From Enterobacter cancerogenus (GTDB lineage: Bacteria > Pseudomonadota > Gammaproteobacteria > Enterobacterales > Enterobacteriaceae), in contig JRUP01000023.1 in the NCBI GenBank assembly GCA_000773965.1, positions 1 to 36,829 on the forward strand: a stretch of 36,829 bases of DNA, given 5' to 3'. The notes under the pieces were generated by a model, which made no database searches, had not been told where the DNA came from, and was given only the letters and a program-made list of their open reading frames with translations. The translations under genes and the position numbers were made by a program. Below are positions 1 through 8,208 of this stretch, piece after piece. The stretch's first letter is position 1, and each line of letters begins with the position of its first letter.

Positions 1-138
1 CCAGCGCACATCTTAAGGGCGTTACCAGACTCAGATACGAGGTGAAGAAGAGCCTTTCCCGACAGCACACACGAATGAGCCGATCCTGATCACTCACACG
101 CGTACTCTGCTCCTGATAGCGTGCCCGGCAGCACACAC
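1..138. repeat. RepFIB-type iterons on the 3' side of repA
   Basis: Copies of a CCAGCACACAC-like core follow the repA stop: a variant at 1-11, clear copies at 62-72 and 128-138, and a weaker CACTCACACG near 91. The two best copies lie 66 bp apart, about three times the 21-22 bp period seen on the other side of the gene. RepFIB replicons are known to carry iterons on both sides of repA, where they act in initiation and copy control. The cores are seen directly; the role is inferred from the family. Confidence 0.6.
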
Positions 139-175
139 GTTTACTGATAGCCAGATCAGACCCGACTGTCTCATA

Positions 176-1045
176 TCATTGCAGATCTGATGGTTTGAGT
201 TTTGGATTACGTTTATGAATAATAAGGTAATTCTCACGTTCTTTACGGACAAGTGAAAATTCCAGATACCCGATTTTCTGCAACTGCTCCAGCGCTTTTT
301 TGATCGTGCGATTTTGTTCGCTCACCGAACTGGAGAGCGAAAGGCGTTCACGCAGGCGCGCAAAGGCCACGGGTATGGGATGAGCGGGCAGGCTTTCAAT
401 AAAGGTATATATGGCCTGGGCTGCCTCTTTCTTTGGAAGCGCCTTAATAGCATGCTGTTGCAGAAGCACGCGATAATCGAGCTGAAAAAGTTCCCAGAGC
501 TTCTCATCGGCTTCAAGCTGAACAATGTCTTTGTCAGCGTCAAAATAGCCGGTTTTGAGCAGGCCTGTCTGGTAGCTGCCACGTACGTCTTTTCCCCGCT
601 TAAACGAGATCGATTTGTTACGCAGTTTACCCAGCGATTCATGAATGGCACTGCGCAAACGACTGTCTATGCGCTTGGCTGAAAACCCACACCCTTTTGC
701 AAAATCGCTAAATTTCAGCTCGATTTTATTTGAATTAAGCCCGTGCTTGCTGAATGCATAGATGACACCAATCCAGACCTTGAAGTCGCAGTCCATATCC
801 AGACGCGGGCCCGCAATGTTGATGTTGTCGTAACCTTCAGCTCTGGCGATTTCCAGCTGGGAAAACAGCTCGGAGGCATCCACAACATTATTTTCCCCCT
901 GCGATTTTGAAGGCTTGGGCACAAAAACGCCCAGTCGCATCAGCGCGACGGGCTGCACGGTATTATTAGAATTAACTGTGAGTTGTTTTTCCTTGCTGAT
1001 CATGTCGCTGTACAGCGCATCGCCAATAAAAGTGTTTTCTTTCAT
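176..1045 (-). CDS. repA: RepFIB-type replication initiator RepA
   Basis: This is a 289-residue initiator of the Rep_3/RepFIB class, which binds iterons at the plasmid origin and opens it for the host replisome. The run NNTVQPVALMRLGVFVP near residue 25, the GPRLDMDCDFKVWIGVI stretch and the AAQAIYTFIESLP block are typical of RepFIB RepA proteins. Two winged-helix domains are expected. I chose the ATG at 1045 because the reading frame upstream of it runs through iteron DNA and matches nothing in the family. Iterons flank the gene on both sides. It is a little shorter at the C-terminus than the classical protein of about 325 residues. Confidence 0.93.
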   Translation of the reverse strand: MKENTFIGDALYSDMISKEKQLTVNSNNTVQPVALMRLGVFVPKPSKSQGENNVVDASELFSQLEIARAEGYDNINIAGPRLDMDCDFKVWIGVIYAFSKHGLNSNKIELKFSDFAKGCGFSAKRIDSRLRSAIHESLGKLRNKSISFKRGKDVRGSYQTGLLKTGYFDADKDIVQLEADEKLWELFQLDYRVLLQQHAIKALPKKEAAQAIYTFIESLPAHPIPVAFARLRERLSLSSSVSEQNRTIKKALEQLQKIGYLEFSLVRKERENYLIIHKRNPKLKPSDLQ

Positions 1046-1104
1046 TTTGTTATGTGAATTCCCTGCGCGTATGTGCTGGTCAAGAGTATGATCCGGGCTC
1101 TTCC

Positions 1105-1317
1105 CGCCAGCACACACAATACATCCCGGCACGACACATTTCCATCCCGCTGGCACACATATTTCACCCGCCAGCACACACGAAGATCCCTTCAGTACAC
1201 ATCCGGATATGGCTTCAGGCCAGCGATGGCGGGGTTTGCAGAGGGTTGGGATCTATATGGAACTTAAAGGATCTAAGTGGAACTGTTATTGGATCGCTCC
1301 TGTGTATTTGTGGATAA
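1105..1317. promoter_or_regulatory. Replication origin: iterons, AT repeats and a DnaA box
   Basis: Five iteron cores lie at about 1107, 1128, 1150, 1171 and 1192, a period close to 21 bp (two helical turns). The best are CCAGCACACAC at 1107 and 1171. Two direct repeats follow, GGATCTATATGGAACT at 1249 and GGATCTAAGTGGAACT at 1269, with a partial third copy at about 1291. A perfect DnaA box, TGTGGATAA, sits at 1309-1317. Together with the adjacent repA this is an origin. The stretch from 1318 to 1547 holds no gene I can support. Confidence 0.8.
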
Positions 1318-1547
1318 GACCATTAATGGAGAGCGTAGCCTGAGCCTACAGGCTATCTCTGGTTCCGTTTCTGCAGAGTGGCTCCCTGCATTTAAGGTAT
1401 CGATTCTGCTGCCTGACATTATGCACTGGCCCTCGCAGGTGACCTTCATGGCATGCATGTTTTCGGTACTTATCCTGGCGTTCATAGCGGGCGTCACGCT
1501 AACGCCCCCCGGCCATCGGCCTGTGGTATGGCATTAATGATGAAAAA

Positions 1548-2594
1548 TCATCCTGTCCCGGAACGGCTAACCTTCATAATCTGTGCGCGCGTGGCCATTC
1601 GGGTAAGTATGATCGACAGAATAGCTGTTGCCCCTCCCATGGCAGTCGACTCAAACCGGTGCAGGGCAATACCTGTCTGAGGAATGCCGAATCCGGAGAT
1701 CATGAAAACCACCATTGTGGTGATGAGAAAGCTGAAGAGGCCATACGAGCGATTGATCATTGAATAAGAGAAGGTGAAGGCAGCAAACCCGGTGATAATA
1801 AAGCCAGCCATTATGAATAACGAACTGCTGCAATAATCGATAAGGCCGGCTGCCGTAATGCAGCCTGTCAGCGTACCAAGCACACGTGCCTGCACCCTTG
1901 ATAAGGTATCCCGGTAATTATTTCGCAGGCAGATGAGCAGCGTCATACCCGCCCAGTAGCCATTAGTCAGTTTTAGCAGATGAACTGCCGTCAGCGCACC
2001 AGCCATCCCCAGCATGCCGCATATGACTGACCATTGCATATGGACACGATGTTTGTACTTAACAAGAAAATGCATTAAAAAACGTTTCCACGTGCCCGGG
2101 CTGAAATCGCGAAGCTGAAATTTTCGTCGCTGGAAGATTATTGCCAGAATTATCATCTGTAGTGTTCCGCCTGCACCGACAAGACCAGCACGCAGTAGGG
2201 CATGCTCCGGGGTTCCGGCAAAGCTGCCCGACACGAGGTAAGTAATTGTCCACTGCTGCAGCATCCACCATGCACTGACATCGATGTTAGCCATCACCAC
2301 ATACAAGCCGGTGTAAAGCAGTGCACCGGCCACATACAGGGAAAATATATTTCCAGTCAGACTACCCAGCCAGGCAGAAAAAATAAGACCCGCCACAGTA
2401 GTTGCGAGTAATGACAGTGATGACCCCCCCCATGTTTTGTTTGCTCCGAAAGCAAGGGTAATCGCGCCACCTGTTGCAATACTGGCTGCGGCAACATGGT
2501 CGGTCAAATAGCCTGCAACGCTGATAACGATGATGGCGGGCAGGCAGTAGAGCCCCAGAGTAAGATCGTGTCGGATACCCGGTTCAGACGGCAT
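1548..2594 (-). CDS. FUSC-family (fusaric acid resistance-like) inner-membrane protein
   Basis: A 348-residue polytopic membrane protein. It has two hydrophobic bundles of several helices each (roughly residues 10-145 and 190-335) joined by a basic cytoplasmic stretch near 160-185 (RRKFQLRDFSPGTWKRF). This two-bundle plan and motifs such as GYWAGMTLLICLRNNYRDTLSRVQARVLGT fit the FUSC/YccS/AaeB-type superfamily, whose members export aromatic acids or similar compounds. The second bundle carries the best family match. The ATG at 2594 is preceded by GGGAG with 5-nt spacing, so it is preferred over the upstream ATG at 2612. No membrane-fusion partner gene lies nearby, so the substrate and any complex are unknown. 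Confidence 0.75.
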   Translation of the reverse strand: MPSEPGIRHDLTLGLYCLPAIIVISVAGYLTDHVAAASIATGGAITLAFGANKTWGGSSLSLLATTVAGLIFSAWLGSLTGNIFSLYVAGALLYTGLYVVMANIDVSAWWMLQQWTITYLVSGSFAGTPEHALLRAGLVGAGGTLQMIILAIIFQRRKFQLRDFSPGTWKRFLMHFLVKYKHRVHMQWSVICGMLGMAGALTAVHLLKLTNGYWAGMTLLICLRNNYRDTLSRVQARVLGTLTGCITAAGLIDYCSSSLFIMAGFIITGFAAFTFSYSMINRSYGLFSFLITTMVVFMISGFGIPQTGIALHRFESTAMGGATAILSIILTRMATRAQIMKVSRSGTG

Positions 2595-2783
2595 GAGATC
2601 TCCCGTACACAAACAGGGCTGAATAATGGCTAAAAATGAGAAACCCGGCTGTGGCCTTCGTTGATAACACTGTTTACTTCTCCTTTAAAATCCTGCTGAT
2701 CGGCTTTTAAAATAATTGGTTACAAGAGCCATTACGGGCAGCTTTCCTTAGGCCTTAATCCGGTTCAGCATTTCTGGCCTGCT

Positions 2784-2927
2784 CCTGATGAGGAGCAGCA
2801 CACGCGTGCCTGGCGCGGCGTTGAACCGGCCAATGGGATCCGGGTGGAGCGTAATTTCGTCCTATGTCAGGCACAACGCGTCAAAATACTCACCACGGCT
2901 GCTGTACTGCGCAAATCTTCCACACAT
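2784..2927 (-). pseudogene. Decayed 5' remnant of an SRAP (YedK/HMCES) gene
   Basis: The reading starts MCGRFAQYS, like the intact SRAP gene at 8209-8889, and continues through EYFDAL, an in-frame TAG, DEIT, and PIGRFNAAPGTRVLLL. It then loses similarity, so only about 48 codons of a gene of about 226 codons survive. Upstream it keeps the same kind of short divergent promoter region (AAGGATAGCG and GGTATAC-like bases) as the intact copy, but here that region faces an ANR-like gene and not holE. It is clearly homologous DNA and not functional as SRAP. Confidence 0.75.
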
Positions 2928-3016
2928 AGAGACCTCCCGCTGTTGCTGTAAGGATAGCGACATATACTGATATCAGACGCTTTAATTTGGTGCGCAGGTG
3001 CAGACAGGAGTTTCAG

Positions 3017-3202
3017 ATGAATTACTATCAGAAGCTGAGTCAGCCCGCCGTCAGAGCGGAGATGGCGCATGACTGGCCGACTGCCGCCTCGCAGTGGCAG
3101 ACGCTGCTCAGACGGCCGGCAGCCCACCCCTGGCGACAGTGGATAATCGGGCGCGTAAAATACTGCAGGGCGCGCGCATGTGATATGCCCCCGCGACACT
3201 GA
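3017..3202 (+). CDS. ANR-family-like small transcriptional regulator
   Basis: A 61-residue protein with the layout of ANR (AraC negative regulator) proteins: an amphipathic helix containing AVRAEMAHDWPTAASQWQ, then a W...R...C ending (RQWIIGRVKYC). The ATG at 3017 follows AGGAG with good spacing, which decides the start. It stands 63 bp upstream of the umuD'-like gene in the same direction, so the two may share a transcript. ANR members bind AraC-type activators; no AraC gene is visible here. The assignment rests on pattern similarity only, and a small orphan protein of another family is possible. Confidence 0.5.
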   Translation: MNYYQKLSQPAVRAEMAHDWPTAASQWQTLLRRPAAHPWRQWIIGRVKYCRARACDMPPRH

Positions 3203-3265
3203 AGCCGGTTAAACTATGCATGTTCATTTTACCGGGCTTACCTTCTGTCAGAACGGAGACTGTCT

Positions 3266-3643
3266 ATGGCCTTTCAGAGCCCGGCCCAGAATTACAGAGA
3301 GACGCGCCTGAACCTGGGTGACCTCGTCAGCCTCTCCCCTTATTCCACCTATCTGATGCGCAGCGACAGCGATTTTCCTGACGCCGGCATCGTGAAAGGT
3401 TCAGTGCTGGCCATCGACCGGGCGCTGACCGCGACGCATGGCCAGCTCATTGTTGCCGAGGTGGAAGGCGAGCTGACGCTGCGGCGTCTGCTGCTCAACC
3501 CCGTTCCCGCCCTGCAGGCGCCGGATGCGGATGAAACCGTCACGCTGATCGACGTGAGCCAGCCGCTGCCGGTCTGGGGCGTGGTGGCCTATGCCCTCAC
3601 CGACGTGGCCGGGCTGGGATTCAGCGGACCCGCCGGAGAGTGA
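3266..3643 (+). CDS. UmuD'-like S24-fold protein, apparently without the Ser-Lys dyad
   Basis: A 125-residue protein that begins MAFQSPAQNY, exactly where LexA-type cleavage leaves UmuD' (GFPSPA in UmuD). It therefore has no N-terminal arm to remove. The S24 fold can be followed through VKGSVLAIDRALTATHGQLIVAEVEGELTLRRLLL. The position equivalent to the catalytic Lys97 of UmuD (TVKK) is Arg73 (TLRR), and the usual SGDSM serine motif is replaced by RSDSDF. It likely works as a pre-formed UmuD' partner of the UmuC-like polymerase that follows 2 bp downstream, much as HumD of phage P1 is a UmuD' homologue. The start has GGAG 7 nt upstream. No LexA box was seen. Confidence 0.85.
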   Translation: MAFQSPAQNYRETRLNLGDLVSLSPYSTYLMRSDSDFPDAGIVKGSVLAIDRALTATHGQLIVAEVEGELTLRRLLLNPVPALQAPDADETVTLIDVSQPLPVWGVVAYALTDVAGLGFSGPAGE

Positions 3644-3645
3644 CC

Positions 3646-4908
3646 ATGTTTGCCCTGGCGGATGCCAACAACTTTTATGCCTCCTGCGAAACCGTGTTCC
3701 GGCCCGACCTGCGCGGCCGCCCCATTGTCGTCGTCTCTAATAACGACGGGTGCGTGATTGCGCGCTCGGCAGAGGCGAAGCGGATGGGCATTAAAATGGC
3801 CGCCCCGCTGTTTCAGAACGAGCGTTTCTTCCGCGAGAACGGCGTGCACGTGTTCAGCTCCAACTACGAGCTGTACGGTGACATGTCGGCGCGCATGATG
3901 GCCATACTGGGAGATATGGCGGCCGGGCAGGAAGTCTATTCCATCGATGAGAGCTTTCTGGACGTGACCGGGATTGGCAGCCTGATCCCGCTGGAGTCGT
4001 TCGGCCAGCAGATGCGTGCGCGCATCCGGCAGGAAACGGGGCTGATTATCGGCGTGGGCTTCGGGCCGACCAAGACGCTGGCCAAGCTCGCCAACCACGC
4101 GGCCAAGAAGTGGACGAAGACAAACGGCGTGGTGGATTTGTCCGAACGGAGCCGGCAGCGGAAGCTGCTGCAGCTGACTGACGTCAGCGACGTCTGGGGC
4201 ATCGGGCGGCGCATCAGCGTGCGCATGAACCAGCTGGGCATCACCACGGCTCTGCAGCTGGCCGACAGCAACGCCAGCATGATACGAAAGAACTTTGACG
4301 TCATCACCGAGCGCACCGCGCGCGAGCTGAACGGAGAGTCCTGCCTGGCGCTTGAGGACGCACCGCCGCCGAAGCAGCAGATAGTGAACTCGCGCTCCTT
4401 CGGGCAGCGCGTCACGCGTCTGGAGGACATGCAGCAGGCGGTGGTGCTTTACGCCACGCGCGCGGCAGAAAAGCTCAGGGAGCAGGACGCCCGCTGCCGG
4501 CACATCAGCGTCTCTATCGCCACGGGCCGGCAAGGGGAAGGGCCGCGGTACTCGAACTCCGCATCGTGCATCTGCGACTATCCGACGAATGATACGCGGG
4601 ACATCATTGATTTTGCGCTGCGGGGTCTGGGTACTATCTGGCGTGACGGCTACCGGTACGCGAAGGCCGGCGTCATGCTGGGTGATTTTTATCACTCTGG
4701 CGTGGCGCAGTTCGACATGTTCAGCGAGCAGCTGCCGCGCGCCAACGCTGACGCACTGATGGCGGCGCTGGACGGCATCAACCGTTCGGGCCGGGGAAAG
4801 GTGTGGTTTGCGGGCCAGGGGGCTCAGGACAGCAGCTGGCAGATGAAGCGGGAAATGCTGTCCCCACGGTACACCACGCGACTGCGCGATATCCCGGTTA
4901 TTAAATAA
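3646..4908 (+). CDS. umuC: UmuC-like Y-family DNA polymerase (Pol V catalytic subunit), copy 1
   Basis: A 420-residue translesion polymerase. The N-terminal catalytic motif FALADANNFYASCE carries the first metal-binding Asp, and YSIDESFLDVTG carries the second acidic pair. DVWGIGRRIS is the helix-hairpin-helix thumb region, followed by the little-finger domain. QFDMF near residue 365 fits a beta-clamp-binding motif. The ATG at 3646 has GGAGAG just upstream and lies 2 bp after the stop of the umuD'-like gene, so the pair is translationally linked. A GTG at 3640 is possible but less likely. It differs clearly from the second UmuC in this window (20677-21957), so the two were probably acquired separately. 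Confidence 0.93.
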   Translation: MFALADANNFYASCETVFRPDLRGRPIVVVSNNDGCVIARSAEAKRMGIKMAAPLFQNERFFRENGVHVFSSNYELYGDMSARMMAILGDMAAGQEVYSIDESFLDVTGIGSLIPLESFGQQMRARIRQETGLIIGVGFGPTKTLAKLANHAAKKWTKTNGVVDLSERSRQRKLLQLTDVSDVWGIGRRISVRMNQLGITTALQLADSNASMIRKNFDVITERTARELNGESCLALEDAPPPKQQIVNSRSFGQRVTRLEDMQQAVVLYATRAAEKLREQDARCRHISVSIATGRQGEGPRYSNSASCICDYPTNDTRDIIDFALRGLGTIWRDGYRYAKAGVMLGDFYHSGVAQFDMFSEQLPRANADALMAALDGINRSGRGKVWFAGQGAQDSSWQMKREMLSPRYTTRLRDIPVIK

Positions 4909-5152
4909 TACCCGATGACAGCCAGACGTCATGTATTCTTGCAACGGCAGACTAAGGTCCGCTATGAGCGAGGAGCGAACGTTTACTATAGTTCTGCAGC
5001 AGAAAGAGATTTTGTAACGTCGTATAGTTTTAAACAAAGGGCAAGTCAGTAAACAAGCCGATATTATTAACCTGCCGTTGTATCTGATACAGAGTGCAGG
5101 TCAACTACACCACTTATTGGAAGTAACAATGACAAGAAGCTTGGTGTTAGCT

Positions 5153-5968
5153 TTAACGGATATTCCTTACTTCCCATTGAATTGAAATATCGGTAGGCGT
5201 GATTTCCAGCACCTTCACAAGCAATACCATAGTCGATTGTGGCTCGGCAATAATGGCTATTTCTCCCGCAGATAATCTTGCGAAATGCGAAGGATCTTGG
5301 TAGAGCATTGGGTCAGAAATGTCGCTAAAATTTTTAATTCCTGGTGCGAGTAGTACTGAATCTGTTGCAGCCGTTAAGTCTATGTGGTCGAGTGGCATAG
5401 ACAATGGATTTAAATAAAAAGAGACTTTCCTCTCATCGTTAATCGCAAACTGAACAGTAAATTTCTTACCATTTCTTACGCTGCGAACCCGGCGTTGCCC
5501 ACCACCAATCGCGGCTGAGAAGTCATCGTATTTGAAGGTTTTGCTCTCGATTTCTTTACGATTTGATGGGGAGAATAGCTTAATAGTTAAACCATTATCT
5601 CGGAGGAAATTCATACCATTAGAGTAGATTTTTCCGTTGGGATCAAGCGCCCCAATGAATACCGTTGATATACCTGATGTCGCAATCAATTCACAGCAAG
5701 ATTTTTCTCGTTGCCCTTCATGTATCTCAGCGCATGGCTCAAGGGTTGTATAAATCGTAGCCCCCTGAAGCTGGTCAATGCTTAATTTTTCGATGGCGAC
5801 ACGTTCCGCATGTTTGCCGATTACCTCACCTCGAAAACCAGTTGATAATAAAACTCCATCTTTTGAAACGACGGCTCCAATTTTGGGATGCTTTAGGGAT
5901 TTGTCTGACTCTTCCATCGCTTTTTTTTCTAATTCACTGTCATTCATACTTTCATTACTTGTCGTCAT
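5153..5968 (-). CDS. RibD-like zinc deaminase fused to an unassigned beta-rich domain
   Basis: A 271-residue protein. Residues ~10-135 form a cytidine-deaminase-fold domain of the RibD/dCMP type: KHAE (His53, catalytic Glu55), TTLEPCAE (Cys79) and SCCELI (Cys91/92) supply the zinc site and proton shuttle. IGALDPNGKIYSNGMNFL matches the RibD deaminase tail. The distance between the zinc cysteines is about three residues longer than in RibD. Residues ~145-271 are beta-rich and I do not recognise them; there is no RibD reductase domain. No riboflavin gene is near, and the DNA looks more AT-rich than the umuC next door, suggesting transfer. A nucleotide- or nucleic-acid-targeting role, possibly defence, is inference. 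Confidence 0.7.
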   Translation of the reverse strand: MTTSNESMNDSELEKKAMEESDKSLKHPKIGAVVSKDGVLLSTGFRGEVIGKHAERVAIEKLSIDQLQGATIYTTLEPCAEIHEGQREKSCCELIATSGISTVFIGALDPNGKIYSNGMNFLRDNGLTIKLFSPSNRKEIESKTFKYDDFSAAIGGGQRRVRSVRNGKKFTVQFAINDERKVSFYLNPLSMPLDHIDLTAATDSVLLAPGIKNFSDISDPMLYQDPSHFARLSAGEIAIIAEPQSTMVLLVKVLEITPTDISIQWEVRNIR

Positions 5969-6524
5969 GACTTTGCTGAGCTCCCAAATGTGTTAGGATT
6001 TTTGTCTATAATCCGGATTCTGAAATTTGACGTCAAAGCCGGAGTTGCTAATGATTTCGTTACCTTATGGCATTTTTTGCTAAGTCAGAATGCCATTTCT
6101 TTAGATGGATAGGGAAGAGAAATCCTTTCCACAATTTTATTCAACCATTCATGCCAGAATGGCTGCTAATGGCACACAGCAGACATCCACAACAGCTAAT
6201 GCCCGCTGTGAGCGAAAGCGGATCTTTGGCATCAATTTTGCCCGGCACAAAATAATGCTAGTTAATGGTGTAAAAACGCAGCCTTTCGTCTCGACGGCCC
6301 TACCCCAGGGTGATTATCGCTAAGATTTGAGTCGGAAATTAAGTGCGGTCCTCATCCTTACGCTTTCTGTTTCCACCATTTCTGCTGTCTCAATCCGTTC
6401 ATCTATACTGACTATTACAGCGGTCATTTGCTCAGGATGCCGCGCCGTCGTCAGCATTTTCATTTTTCAGAATGAGTCAGACGCGCAGCGGCTGTAGAAA
6501 TTCTTTTTATCCGGAAGACACCCG
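5969..6524. other. Gene-free spacer
   Basis: About 556 bp between the divergent deaminase and DUF4126 genes. Short open frames at 6067-6323 overlap one another, lack ribosome binding sites and resemble nothing I know. I see no repeats or RNA gene here. Promoters for both flanking genes must lie in it. Confidence 0.4.
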
Positions 6525-6998
6525 ATGAAAATAACGGAATTTGTCTATTCAGCCTTAATTGGCTTTGTCGCCAGTTGCCGTTCTATGACACCAATGGCGG
6601 CTCTCGCTGCAGCACGCATTGCCGGACGCGACACATCAGGCAGACTTATCCTGCTGGATCGTCCCCTGTTCAAATATGGTGCGTTAGTAATGGGTGCGGG
6701 TGAACTTTTTGGCGACAAGATGAAGTCCGCGCCAGACCGCACTGTGTTTTTGGGCTTGTCAGCACGCGTGGCCAGTGCAGGGATTGCAGGTGCCGCGCTG
6801 GCACCCGGTGGAGAAGAGAAAACCGGGGCAGCGATCGCTATTTCTACCGCTGTGCCACTTGCCTATGCCACGCTTGCGGCACGCAAAAAGGCTATGGGTG
6901 AAATGAGTCAGACCAAGAGCGGGCTGATTGAAGATACGCTCATGGTCGCCATCGGCGCAGCGGTGGTCTTCTTTGCCACACGCCCGAAGCGTGTTTGA
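6525..6998 (+). CDS. DUF4126 small membrane protein
   Basis: A 157-residue, alanine- and glycine-rich protein with about four hydrophobic segments, beginning FVYSALIGFVASCRSMTPMAALAAARIAG. This opening, with its R-S-M-T-P motif, and the closing IEDTLMVAIGAAVVFFATRPKR fit DUF4126 proteins of unknown function. The ATG follows GGAAG with suitable spacing. It stands alone and its neighbours give no clue to its role. Confidence 0.7.
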   Translation: MKITEFVYSALIGFVASCRSMTPMAALAAARIAGRDTSGRLILLDRPLFKYGALVMGAGELFGDKMKSAPDRTVFLGLSARVASAGIAGAALAPGGEEKTGAAIAISTAVPLAYATLAARKKAMGEMSQTKSGLIEDTLMVAIGAAVVFFATRPKRV

Positions 6999-7070
6999 AA
7001 ATAATCTTTATTCAAATGATGAGCCCGGCGAGCCATCATGAAGGGGTTAGTAACGTCTTATGGCACACAG

Positions 7071-7193
7071 TTACCGGTCACGCAATGCGATGTTCCCCTC
7101 AGCATCGGTGGCGATGGTGAAGTAAAATGCAAACGGGTAATCAAGTGAATGCAAATACTCAGCCAAAGAGCCTTCCTTAACTGTTTCTGGCGC
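7071..7193 (-). pseudogene. C-terminal remnant of an unrecognised protein
   Basis: On the minus strand a frame without a start codon reads PETVKEGSLAEYLHSLDY, then PFAFYFTIATDAEGNIALRD, and ends at a TAA at 7071-7073. The composition is that of real protein, but a stop codon precedes it and no start exists, so it is probably the end of a lost gene. The rest of 6999-7360 holds nothing I can support. Confidence 0.3.
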
Positions 7194-7360
7194 CTACATG
7201 CCGCTGACGCGGCATCCAGATGCTTGCTGCGCACAGCTCGCCTGACCCGGTATCAGATCCGATATCCAGCCAGGACTGGCTGTACTACTATGCTTTTTTT
7301 AAGATTGTGGCCAGCATGCACTGCTGCCTGAGGATTTTAAATAAATACCTCTGAGGGTGT

Positions 7361-7723
7361 ATGACCGACAGCGAAGAAGCAGAGTTTAAGGATGTTTTGC
7401 TCATTATGATTAAGCGGTCCGTGGACTGGTATCGTGAGCAGGACTTTAGCCACATGAACGATGACGTGCGGCCAGCGCTGGAAAGTATATTCAGCCCGGG
7501 AGAAGGGTATGACCCCAGTGCCAGCGCCCAGATTGGCATTAATATGATGATGATTGGTCAGGTATGGCAAGATGAACGCTTCACGGCATTTGCCGACAGG
7601 GCTGCCCGGACGTCATGTAACAGGAGAACCATGGGTAAACTTCCCGAAAAAATTGCCCTCCGGCAGCTGCTGGATGAAGTCAGTGAAGTGCTCAGAGAGC
7701 CCCGGTTTAATACGACTGAATAA
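7361..7723 (+). CDS. Hypothetical protein, 120 aa
   Basis: A soluble, mostly helical, acidic protein (MTDSEEAEFKDVLLIMIKRS at the N-terminus; KLPEKIALRQLLDEVSEVLR near the C-terminus). GAGGG lies a few bases before the ATG. I do not recognise a family. No signal peptide or membrane segment is seen. It is followed at about 230 bp by another small gene on the same strand. Confidence 0.5.
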   Translation: MTDSEEAEFKDVLLIMIKRSVDWYREQDFSHMNDDVRPALESIFSPGEGYDPSASAQIGINMMMIGQVWQDERFTAFADRAARTSCNRRTMGKLPEKIALRQLLDEVSEVLREPRFNTTE

Positions 7724-7951
7724 CCTGATTAAATCCGGCTCCATATGTTGCAGCCCCGGATGACGGGGCATGGCCAGAACTTGACCCCGGAGCTGTGGTA
7801 GTCTCATCCTGTACGAAATTTGTACTCATTCGGCCCGCGGCGATGGTAACCTGAGTTTCAGTCTTCTCAGGTAGCGGGCTGCCCGCCCTGATACACCTGT
7901 TTCACTGTAAGCATGCATTCGTTATCGGATACGACTTCAGCAGGAGTTCTG

Positions 7952-8185
7952 ATGAGAATTAGTGAAGATGAAACTGACCAGGATATTTACCATGATGCCT
8001 GCTTTGCGGCCGGCATGTGCTGCCTGAAGCTTGCCAGCGAGGGCGGAGAAATTAACCGTGAGCGGCTGGCCATCGAGCTGATGCGGCTGCTGGGCGGCTT
8101 AATCGAGCAAAGAGAAGAGTGCCCCTCTTCTCTGATTTTTGCCATTGAGCAATTGCGCGGCGAACCGGATGAAGAAGCAGGATAA
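7952..8185 (+). CDS. Small helical protein, 77 aa, possibly AriR/YmgB-like
   Basis: The ATG at 7952 follows CAGGAG with 6-nt spacing, so it is preferred over the upstream in-frame ATG at 7913. The protein (MRISEDETDQDIYHDACFAA, then EINRERLAIELMRLLGGLIEQ) has two or three amphipathic helices with the general shape of small AriR/YmgB-type connectors. The match is only in pattern and size, so the function is unassigned. It ends 23 bp before the convergent SRAP gene. Confidence 0.5.
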   Translation: MRISEDETDQDIYHDACFAAGMCCLKLASEGGEINRERLAIELMRLLGGLIEQREECPSSLIFAIEQLRGEPDEEAG

Positions 8186-8208
8186 GGCTCCCCGCTAAAT
8201 CACGCCCG

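Noticed and set aside
3203..3265. A LexA box before the umuD'-like gene
   Set aside because: No CTGT-N8-ACAG match was found in this interval or before the ANR-like gene.
3589..5037. A 482-codon ORF on the strand opposite umuD'/umuC
   Set aside because: It is a shadow of the GC-rich umuC gene and has no domain of its own.
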